Positions 58,603 to 64,000 of a stretch of 64,000 nt of DNA are shown piece after piece. Made by a program: the position numbers and the translations under genes. Origin of the DNA: Rufibacter sediminis (GTDB taxonomy: Bacteria > Bacteroidota > Bacteroidia > Cytophagales > Hymenobacteraceae); NCBI RefSeq assembly GCF_014269285.1, contig NZ_JACOAF010000021.1, positions 1 through 64,000 on the forward strand. The letters run 5' to 3'. The notes under the pieces are model-generated. The model was not told the DNA's origin and made no database searches. It was given only the letters and a program-made list of their open reading frames with translations. How positions within the stretch are numbered: the first letter of the stretch is position 1; each line of letters begins with the position of its first letter.

Positions 58603-59136
58603 CTAATCCAGTTGCTTTAATAACTCCAACCCTTGCGGCCACTCACCAAATCCGGCTGCTACGTTGATATGCCCCGCCGCTCCGATGTTGAGGAACCTGC
58701 TACCCCACTGCTTCGCCAGGTATTCGGCACGCTGCAAGTCCATGTACGGGTCCTCTTCACTGGCCACCATCAATGAAGGGAACGGCAGTTTGCCCAAAGG
58801 AATGGGAGCAAAACCATAGGTTCCTGCCGGAAACGATGCCGCTTCGGTGTCGCTGGGGGCTACCAACAGGGCTCCTTTGATCCTCTTTTGGTATTTAGCG
58901 GCCCAAAACGCGATGGTAATACAAGCCAGGCTATGCCCAACCAGCAGGAGGTTTTCCGGATCATGCTGACCGATGGCAACCTCCAGGGTTTCAACCCAAT
59001 CAGCACACACCGGGGTTTCCCAATCTTGCTGTTCTACCCGAGGAAAGCCAAATTGCTTTTCCCAAAGCGTTTGCCAGTGCTGCTCCCCTGAATTGCCCAA
59101 GCCCGGAACTAGAAGAATGGTAGCGTTGAAGTCCAT
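58603..59136 (-). CDS. RBBP9/YdeN-type alpha/beta hydrolase
   Basis: The 177-residue protein has ILLVPGLGNSGEQHWQTLWEK (oxyanion region, about 7-27), the nucleophile elbow LLVGHSLACITIAFWAAKY with Ser about 68, and the catalytic His in GHINVAAGFGEWPQG near the C terminus. Members are small serine hydrolases with unknown natural substrates. It lies 15 bases downstream of hisIE on the same strand and may be read through from the his operon. Confidence 0.86.
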   Translation of the reverse strand: MDFNATILLVPGLGNSGEQHWQTLWEKQFGFPRVEQQDWETPVCADWVETLEVAIGQHDPENLLLVGHSLACITIAFWAAKYQKRIKGALLVAPSDTEAASFPAGTYGFAPIPLGKLPFPSLMVASEEDPYMDLQRAEYLAKQWGSRFLNIGAAGHINVAAGFGEWPQGLELLKQLD

Positions 59137-59151
59137 GCTGTTTGCGTTTAG

Positions 59152-59802
59152 CTACTCTCTAGGTTTATGACGGCTTTCCAGCACCTGCACCACTTCGGCC
59201 AGAGAAAGACCGGAGGCTTCCAGTAGCACGAGTAAGTGGAAGATGAGGTCAGCAGCCTCGCCTTTCATGGTATCCGTTTTACCGGCTACTGCGTCAATGA
59301 CTACTTCAACCGCCTCTTCCCCTACTTTCTGGGCCATTTTATTCAGGCCTTTGTCAAAGAGGAAATTGGTATAAGATCCCTCTATCGGGTTCTTCCGACG
59401 TTCTTTGATGGTCTGCTCCAGCTTCGCGATGAATTGAAGCGCTTGCTCCGTGGGCGTAAAATTCTGGAAGCTGCGGTGATGATAGGAGTCAGCGTCTCCT
59501 TCCACGTCAAAGCAGGTTTCGGTATTGCGGTGACACGCCGGACCATTGGGGTCTACCAGAATCAGGAGCGTGTCCTGGTCGCAGTCCAGCTCCATTTTGA
59601 CCACCTTCAAGGTATTACCCGAGGTTTCCCCTTTGGTCCAGAGTCGATTTTTTGAACGCGAGAAGAACGTCACCATTCCCGTTTGTAGGGTCTGCTGGTA
59701 GGCTTCCTCGTTCATGTAACCCAACATCAATACTTTACCGGTAGTGGCGTTCTGGATGATGGCGGGTACCAGCCCCTCTCCTTTGTTGAAATCTATGGTC
59801 AT
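59152..59802 (-). CDS. hisIE: Phosphoribosyl-AMP cyclohydrolase / phosphoribosyl-ATP diphosphatase (fused)
   Basis: This bifunctional protein of 216 residues catalyses steps 2 and 3 of histidine synthesis. The N-terminal HisI part has MLGYMNEEAYQQTL and FFSRSKNRLWTKGETSGN (about 46-63) and metal ligands in LDCDQD and ACHRNTETCF. The C-terminal HisE part (from about 117) has IKERRKNPIEGSYTNFLFD and KVGEEAVEVVIDAV. The fusion is common in Bacteroidota. It is last of the his genes here and is separated from hisF by 88 bases holding a repeat. Confidence 0.95.
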   Translation of the reverse strand: MTIDFNKGEGLVPAIIQNATTGKVLMLGYMNEEAYQQTLQTGMVTFFSRSKNRLWTKGETSGNTLKVVKMELDCDQDTLLILVDPNGPACHRNTETCFDVEGDADSYHHRSFQNFTPTEQALQFIAKLEQTIKERRKNPIEGSYTNFLFDKGLNKMAQKVGEEAVEVVIDAVAGKTDTMKGEAADLIFHLLVLLEASGLSLAEVVQVLESRHKPRE

Positions 59803-59807
59803 GTTGT

Positions 59808-59890
59808 TTAGGGATGTTAGACACTAGATATTAGATGTTAGACTCTATAACAAAAGTGAGGTCATGCAACTAAAATCTAGCATCTAGATA
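59808..59890. repeat. TAGATATTAGATGTTAGA-type repeats between hisF and hisIE
   Basis: GTTAGACACTAGATATTAG and GATGTTAGAC lie left, ATCTAGCATCTAGATACTAA right; the two sides are roughly inverted. The block fills the gap between two co-directional his genes. Similar TAGATATTAGA strings are, from memory, widespread between genes in Bacteroidota. Confidence 0.45.
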
Positions 59891-60643
59891 CTAACATCTT
59901 ATGTCTATTTTATTCTCTGCTAAAAACTGCTTCAGCTCTGGAAGCGGTACTTCCTGGAAGTGAAAGATGCTGGCGGCCAGGGCGGCATCGGCTCCGGCTT
60001 CAAAGACATCCAGGAAATGCTGCTGGTTTCCGGCTCCGCCCGAGGCGATCACCGGCACAATCACGTTCCTAGAAATCTCGCCGGTAATGTCCAGGGCAAA
60101 GCCGCTTTTGGTGCCGTCGTTGCTCATGGAGGTCAGCAGGATTTCGCCCGCGCCGCGTTCCACTACTTCTTTCGCCCAGTCCATGGCCCACATTCCTGTA
60201 TCTACCGTACCCGCCTTGCTGAAGACTTTCCAGCCCTCGGGGGTGTTCTTGGTGTCGATGGCCACGGTCACGCACTGGCTCCCGAAACGGCTGGCCAGCT
60301 CGGTAATCAGCTCGGGCCGGTGAATGGCCGATGAATTCACCGATACCTTATCGGCGCCGTTCTGCAGCAGTACTTCCACGTCTTCCACGGCACTGATGCC
60401 GCCGCCCACGGTGAACGGAATGTCAATGTGGCGGGCCACCTCGCGCACCAGTTCACGCAGCGTTTTCCGCTTTTCATTCGTGGCGGTAATGTCCAGGAAC
60501 ACCAGTTCGTCGGCTCCTTGTCTGGCGTACAGCGCGGCCAGTTCCACCGGATCACCGGCATCCCGGATATCTTCAAACCGCACGCCCTTCACGGTGCGGC
60601 CGTTCTTGATGTCCAGGCACGGGATTATTCGTTTTGTCAGCAT
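59891..60643 (-). CDS. hisF: Imidazole glycerol phosphate synthase cyclase subunit
   Basis: HisF joins HisH to make IGP and AICAR. The 250-residue (beta/alpha)8 protein has [15 protein letters not shown] (about 6-20, catalytic Asp11), [26 protein letters not shown] (about 81-106) and VAIDTKN (about 127-133, second catalytic Asp). The second phosphate motif appears late (VIASGGAGN). It is separated from hisA by a repeat-rich 297-base gap. Confidence 0.96.
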   Translation of the reverse strand: MLTKRIIPCLDIKNGRTVKGVRFEDIRDAGDPVELAALYARQGADELVFLDITATNEKRKTLRELVREVARHIDIPFTVGGGISAVEDVEVLLQNGADKVSVNSSAIHRPELITELASRFGSQCVTVAIDTKNTPEGWKVFSKAGTVDTGMWAMDWAKEVVERGAGEILLTSMSNDGTKSGFALDITGEISRNVIVPVIASGGAGNQQHFLDVFEAGADAALAASIFHFQEVPLPELKQFLAENKIDIRC

Positions 60644-60714
60644 AGGATTGACTTCCCTACATTCTCTCCTCTGAAGAAGAGGATGTTCAGGTTTTCTAAT
60701 TCGTTCTTATCTAT

Positions 60715-60750
60715 GTTTTTAGTGCTCTTTTCAGAAAACAGCCTCAAAAC
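60715..60750. repeat. Dispersed core palindrome, copy
   Basis: GTTTTTAGTGCTCTTTTC with GAAAACAGCCTCAAAAC. It follows the GAGTCT palindromes of the same gap. Confidence 0.65.
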
Positions 60751-60778
60751 AGCTTTACAATTCTGGTTTCAACTGGCG

Positions 60779-60917
60779 CGAGTCTCCAGACTCGTGCACA
60801 AGGATGCGGGGAGTCTCCAGACTCCCGTCTTCCAGCTGGTGGTTCCCGTATTCCGGATCATGGTTCCCGGCGAGTCTGGAGACTCGCATCTTCCATTGGC
60901 ACGAGACTTCAGTCTCG
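60779..60917. repeat. Cluster of four GAGTCT/AGACTC palindromes
   Basis: The units are CGAGTCTCCAGACTCG (60779-60794), GGGAGTCTCCAGACTCCC (60809-60826), GCGAGTCTGGAGACTCGC (60870-60887) and CGAGACTTCAGTCTCG (60902-60917). Each has a 7-8 base stem and a 2-base centre. A fifth unit occurs at 63483-63498. Confidence 0.7.
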
Positions 60918-60940
60918 CGCCAGTTAATAGCCAGCAAACG

Positions 60941-61660
60941 TTACCGAACTTCCTTCGCCAGATCTTCCAGGGAGATGGTGCCTTCGTAGATGGCTTTGCC
61001 GATGATGGCTCCGTGGAGACCGGCTTCGCGGAGCTGGCGCACTTCTTCAATGGTGGTCACGCCGCCGCTGGCGATGAACTGCAAGGTGGGGAATTTCTGG
61101 ATGAGCTGCTGGTAAATCTCCAGCGAGGAGCCCTGCAGTTTGCCGTCTTTGCTGACATCGGTGCAGATGAACGTTTTGGCACCCTTTTCGGAAAAAGAGC
61201 TCAAAAACGTTTCCAGCGTGAGGTCACTTTGCTCAGCCCAGGCATTGATGGCGATGCGGTTGTCTTTGAAGTCGGCCCCCACGATGATGCGCTCGGCACC
61301 GTATTCCTGCAGCCACTTCTGCACGGTTTTAGGTTCGCGCACGGCAATGCTTCCGGCGGTCACTTGCTTGGCTCCCGCATCAAAGGCTTGCTGGATGGCC
61401 TCACTGCTTTGCAGACCTCCGCCATAATCTATGTGCAGTTTAGTTTCACGGGCGATGCGGGCCAGTACCGGCAGGTTCACCGGTTGTTTGGCGCGGGCCC
61501 CATCCAGGTCCACCAGGTGCAGGCGGCGCAGCCCCAGGGCCTCGAATTGTTTGGCTACTTCTACCGGGTCTGAATGGTAGGTAGTCTGCTGCGCAAAGTC
61601 ACCCTCGGTGAGGCGCACACATTTTCCATCAATCAGATCAATCGCGGGGATAATTTCCAT
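60941..61660 (-). CDS. hisA: Phosphoribosylformimino-5-aminoimidazole carboxamide ribotide isomerase
   Basis: HisA isomerises ProFAR to PRFAR. The 239-residue (beta/alpha)8 protein has IIPAIDLIDGKCVRL (catalytic Asp8), VLARIARETKLHIDYGGGLQ (about 66-85), and ICTDVSKDGKLQG (second catalytic Asp about 130). The stretch coding for TFLSSFSEKGAKTF carries a complete copy of the core palindrome (61170-61211) without breaking the frame. The start lies 3 bases from the hisH stop, so the genes are coupled. Confidence 0.95.
   Translation of the reverse strand: MEIIPAIDLIDGKCVRLTEGDFAQQTTYHSDPVEVAKQFEALGLRRLHLVDLDGARAKQPVNLPVLARIARETKLHIDYGGGLQSSEAIQQAFDAGAKQVTAGSIAVREPKTVQKWLQEYGAERIIVGADFKDNRIAINAWAEQSDLTLETFLSSFSEKGAKTFICTDVSKDGKLQGSSLEIYQQLIQKFPTLQFIASGGVTTIEEVRQLREAGLHGAIIGKAIYEGTISLEDLAKEVR
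61170..61211. repeat. Core palindrome-like sequence inside hisA
   Basis: Outer arms AACGTTTT (61170-61177) and AAAACGTT (61204-61211) enclose CCTTTTC / GAAAAAGAGCTC, the family layout. It lies within the hisA coding region and is in frame. Confidence 0.45.
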
Positions 61661-61663
61661 GGC

Positions 61664-62245
61664 TTAGAGATTTAGGAAGTTCTGGAGAATCTGCGCCCCG
61701 GCGGGTCCGCTTTTCTCGGTATGAAACTGTACGGCGTAGAAGTTTTTGTACTGCAGAGCGGCACTGAAAGGCTCTGGATATGAGCTCTGGGCAATGGTAT
61801 GTTCCGTCACAGGCGCATAAAAGCTGTGCACAAAGTACGCGTACTCATTATCCTGTATACCAGTAAATAATCCGCTTTTCAGGTGATGCAGGTTGTTCCA
61901 GCCCATGTGCGGCACCTTAATGGCCGCATCGAACTTTTTCACCTTCACCGGAATGATGCCCAGCATCTCGGTATCGCCTTCCTCTGAGTGCTGGCACAGC
62001 AGCTGCATGCCCAGGCAAACGCCCAGAAATGGTTGGGTGAGCGTAGGCAATAGCTTGTCCAGGTTGTTCTCTTTCAGGGCCCGCATGGCTGAGGAAGCCT
62101 CGCCCACACCCGGGAAAATCACCTTGTCCGCGGATTGGATTTCCTCGGCGTTGGCCGTGACGGTGGCCTGTACCCCCAGCCGTTCCAGCGCGAAGAGCAC
62201 GCTCTGCACGTTACCCGCTTTATAATCTACAATGACTGTTTTCAT
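61664..62245 (-). CDS. hisH: Imidazole glycerol phosphate synthase glutaminase subunit
   Basis: HisH releases ammonia from glutamine for HisF. The 193-residue class I amidotransferase has PGVGEASSAMRAL, the nucleophile elbow FLGVCLGMQLLCQ (Cys about 77), and YAVQFHTEKSGPAG with catalytic His and Glu near residue 173-175. The usual QFHPEKS reads QFHTEKS, a minor change. Its ATG overlaps the hisB stop by one base (TAATG). Confidence 0.96.
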   Translation of the reverse strand: MKTVIVDYKAGNVQSVLFALERLGVQATVTANAEEIQSADKVIFPGVGEASSAMRALKENNLDKLLPTLTQPFLGVCLGMQLLCQHSEEGDTEMLGIIPVKVKKFDAAIKVPHMGWNNLHHLKSGLFTGIQDNEYAYFVHSFYAPVTEHTIAQSSYPEPFSAALQYKNFYAVQFHTEKSGPAGAQILQNFLNL

Positions 62246-63339
62246 TACAGAACGCCTTTGGTACTGGGAATTTCCATCTTGTTCACGTCACGCACCAGGG
62301 CCATTTTCATGGCTTTGGCCACCGCCTTGAAGATGGCCTCAATTTTATGGTGCTCGTTCTCGCCTTCGGCCTTGATGTTAAGGTTGGCCTTAGAGGTGTC
62401 TGAGAACGATTTGAAGAAGTGCAGGAACATCTCGGTGGGCATATCGCCCACTTTCTCGCGGGTGAACTTGGCATCCCACACGAGCCACGGACGGCCGGAG
62501 AAGTCAATAGCGGCGTGCACCAGGGCATCGTCCATGGGCAGCAGGAAGCCGTAGCGGTTGATGCCGCGTTTGTCCCCGATGGCCTGCGCGAAGGCTTCGC
62601 CTAACGCTAGGGCGGTGTCTTCAATGGTGTGGTGTTCGTCAATGTGGAGGTCGCCTTTCACGTGGATGCGCATGTCTACGCCCGAGTGGCGTGCCAGTTG
62701 GTCCAGCATGTGGTCAAAGAAACCAAGGCCGGTCTGCATGTCTGACTTGCCTTCGCCGTCCAGGTTGATCTCCACGGTGATCTGCGTCTCGTTGGTGTTC
62801 CGCTGAATGGTGGCTTGGCGGGCGGGCAACCGCAGGAAAGCGTAAATCTCATCCCAGTCCGTGCTGGTAAAGGTGGCCTCTTCGTGGGCCTCGGGTTGCA
62901 ACAGGATGCTTTTGGCGCCCAGGTTCTGCGCCATCTGCACATCGGTTAGGCGGTCCCCGATCACGTAGGAGTTCGCCAGGTCATATTCGCCGGACAGGTA
63001 CTGGCTCAGCATGCCCAGACGGGGTTTGCGGTTGGGGCTGTTCTCGTGCTCAAAGCTGCGGTCAATGTGGATGTGCGCGAACTGTATGCCTTCACCTGCC
63101 AGAATTTCCAGCATCTTGTTCTGGTACGGCCAGAAGGTGTCCTCGGGGTAAGAATCGGTGCCCAGGCCATCCTGGTTTGTCACCATCACAAACTCGTACT
63201 CCAGCTCGGTGAAGATTTTGTGCAGGTTCCGGATGACCTTGGGGTAAAACGAAAACTTCTCGAAGGAATCAACCTGGTAATCGGTGGGAGGCTCCAGCAG
63301 AATGGTCCCGTCACGGTCAATGAATAAGACTTTTTTCAT
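62245..63339 (-). CDS. hisB: Bifunctional histidinol-phosphatase / imidazoleglycerol-phosphate dehydratase
   Basis: The N-terminal HAD domain has [17 protein letters not shown] (about 2-18) with the nucleophile Asp, and [15 protein letters not shown]. The C-terminal dehydratase (from about 170) has [33 protein letters not shown] and [18 protein letters not shown] with the metal-binding histidines. The ATG at 63339 ([11 protein letters not shown]) is chosen over an upstream frame start at 63396. It catalyses two non-adjacent steps of the pathway and is fused as in enterobacteria. Confidence 0.96.
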   Translation of the reverse strand: MKKVLFIDRDGTILLEPPTDYQVDSFEKFSFYPKVIRNLHKIFTELEYEFVMVTNQDGLGTDSYPEDTFWPYQNKMLEILAGEGIQFAHIHIDRSFEHENSPNRKPRLGMLSQYLSGEYDLANSYVIGDRLTDVQMAQNLGAKSILLQPEAHEEATFTSTDWDEIYAFLRLPARQATIQRNTNETQITVEINLDGEGKSDMQTGLGFFDHMLDQLARHSGVDMRIHVKGDLHIDEHHTIEDTALALGEAFAQAIGDKRGINRYGFLLPMDDALVHAAIDFSGRPWLVWDAKFTREKVGDMPTEMFLHFFKSFSDTSKANLNIKAEGENEHHKIEAIFKAVAKAMKMALVRDVNKMEIPSTKGVL

Positions 63340-63482
63340 GGTTTGTTTGTAGCAGCCATCGCGCAGCGCGATGCCTTGTTTTATCTTCCGCCGCAAGCGG
63401 AGGCTTAGGTTTTATCGTTTCTACTTTCAGCCTGTTTTCTCAAAATCAGGCCCAAAGCGCATTTTCTTTTCCAATGCTGGCG

Positions 63483-63498
63483 CGAGACTGAAGTCTCG
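63483..63498. repeat. GAGTCT-type palindrome, fifth copy
   Basis: CGAGACTGAAGTCTCG is a perfect stem with a GA centre. It belongs to the family clustered at 60779-60917. Confidence 0.65.
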
Positions 63499-63660
63499 TG
63501 ACAAAGGATGTGCGAATATCCGGACTCGCTTGGAACCGCCTTCTGCTAATAACTATCAACAGCATCGGTTTCGGCACTCACGCCCCGAGGGTTGTCAGAG
63601 GCTACCTGCCATCTGCGGGCCCGCGTACGGAAACTCGTACCAGTCGCTTTGGTTTGTAAT

Positions 63661-63693
63661 TTGGGCTTGTTTTCTGAAAACAGCCTTAAAACG
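63661..63693. terminator. Core palindrome next to the hisC stop codon
   Basis: TTGGGCTTGTTTTC pairs with GAAAACAGCCTTAAAACG. It lies 3 bases beyond the hisC stop, where a transcript end or attenuation point would be. Confidence 0.6.
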
Positions 63694-63696
63694 GCT

Positions 63697-64000
63697 TTAG
63701 GCTGAGTTTTGCGCCGCGTACGTCTGCAGCGCTTCCAGCAGATGGTCGTTTTCCGGGGGAGTGCCCACGGTGATGCGGACGCAATTGGCGCAGCCGGGTT
63801 GTGTGGAACGGTTTCTCACCACCACGCCGCGCTTCAGCAGATAGCCATACAAGTCATTGGCATTGGGCACCTGCACCAGCACGAAGTTCGCATCGGACGG
63901 ATAGACCTTCTCCATCAGTGGAAGAGTTGCAAAGGCTTCCATCAGGCGGGTTCGTTCCTGGATGATAACGTCCAGCATATCGCCTAGTTGCGCGGTTTTA
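63697..64000 (-). CDS. hisC: Histidinol-phosphate aminotransferase, C-terminal part
   Basis: The visible ~100 residues run off the right edge. VYPSDANFVLVQVPNANDLYGYLLKRGVVVRNRSTQPGCANCVRITVGTPPEN (quoted in parts) contains the phosphate-binding Arg region 'RITVGTPEEN' typical of HisC, a PLP-dependent enzyme that makes L-histidinol phosphate. It sits upstream of hisB in the common order hisC-B-H-A-F-IE. The N-terminal PLP domain is outside the window. Confidence 0.9.
   Translation of the reverse strand, partial: KTAQLGDMLDVIIQERTRLMEAFATLPLMEKVYPSDANFVLVQVPNANDLYGYLLKRGVVVRNRSTQPGCANCVRITVGTPPENDHLLEALQTYAAQNSA

Larger units (their letters stand above)
60644..60940. other. Repeat-rich gap between hisA and hisF
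   Basis: No gene is seen. It contains a core palindrome (60715-60750) and a run of four GAGTCT/AGACTC palindromes (60779-60917). Such DNA inside an otherwise compact his operon suggests insertion of mobile palindromes. Confidence 0.6.
63340..63696. other. Repeat-containing gap between hisC and hisB
   Basis: No gene is seen in these 357 bases. It holds a core palindrome (63425-63456), a GAGTCT-type palindrome (63483-63498), a related degenerate unit (GCGAATATCCGGACTCGC, about 63512-63529) and another core copy next to the hisC stop (63661-63693). Confidence 0.55.

Noticed and set aside
60428..61573. Long plus-strand open frame (381 codons) opposite hisF and hisA
   Set aside because: It crosses two real genes and the repeat gap on the other strand, and reads as antisense and palindrome sequence.

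Overview
The window looks like a chromosomal stretch of a Bacteroidota bacterium, most likely of order Cytophagales and family Hymenobacteraceae (Rufibacter/Pontibacter-like; this is inference from gene content, not a database match). The signs are a tRNA promoter of the Bacteroidota type (TTTG, 19 bases, TACTTTTG), several TTG/GTG starts, many lineage-typical families (DUF349, DUF1015, DUF4136, DUF779, a fused hisIE, a bifunctional hisB), signal peptides ending in FAQ or VAQ, and lipoboxes. Most of the window has moderate GC; one island around 44.5-46.3 kb is clearly AT-rich.

Layout. 0-8 kb: a bestrophin-like channel, a Usp-like protein, an OmpR-type two-component pair, a CoA-binding protein, a flavoprotein and a tryptophan 2,3-dioxygenase, all on the minus strand. 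8.2-12.7 kb: a tight plus-strand operon of serine dehydratase beta subunit, TolC-like channel, periplasmic adaptor and gpsA. 13-16.4 kb: Maf, DUF1015, pdxH and YqgE. 16.4-19.1 kb: a DUF349 protein and two identical tRNA-Thr genes. 19.1-20.8 kb: small uncharacterised genes and a cupin. 21.1-31.8 kb: a seven-gene cluster, the main highlight. 32-38.9 kb: an Omp85-type barrel, an HD protein, an M14 peptidase pair in which one partner has lost its zinc ligands, a secreted protein and a tiny lipoprotein. 38.9-44.5 kb: gyrA, a TPR protein, mgsA, a DUF4136 lipoprotein and a TerB-like protein. 45-46.2 kb: an erythromycin-esterase-like gene in the AT-rich island. 46.5-51.8 kb: a nucleoid-associated protein, a hydroxyacid dehydrogenase, and an AraC / aldehyde dehydrogenase / DUF779 module. 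52-56.7 kb: a holin-like membrane protein, then an overlapping four-gene amidoligase operon. 56.9-64 kb: a LytTR regulator, an HD phosphohydrolase, an alpha/beta hydrolase and the his genes (hisC, B, H, A, F, IE) on the minus strand.

The seven-gene cluster encodes a lipoprotein with a degenerate vWA fold, a small membrane protein, a tubulin/FtsZ-like GTPase, a 1151-residue protein with an Hsp70/actin-type ATPase, a membrane-anchored Pro/Gln-rich protein, and a MotA/ZorA-like plus MotB/OmpA-like ion-driven stator. Together they look like an envelope-spanning, ion-powered machine with two nucleotide-driven cytoplasmic parts. The components resemble a membrane-remodelling system predicted from genome context (FtsZ-like, vWA and OmpA-family proteins), and the stator resembles that of Zorya defence systems; the exact combination is uncommon to my knowledge.

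The intergenic DNA is dominated by a dispersed palindrome family with about 30 recognisable copies. It has a conserved core (TTTTAG..CTGTTTTC / GAAAACAG..CTAAAA) and, in the best copies, outer arms that differ between copies but pair within each copy. Other hairpin families and inverted repeats are also present. Coordinates and motifs were read by eye; domain assignments rest on recognised motifs without database searches.
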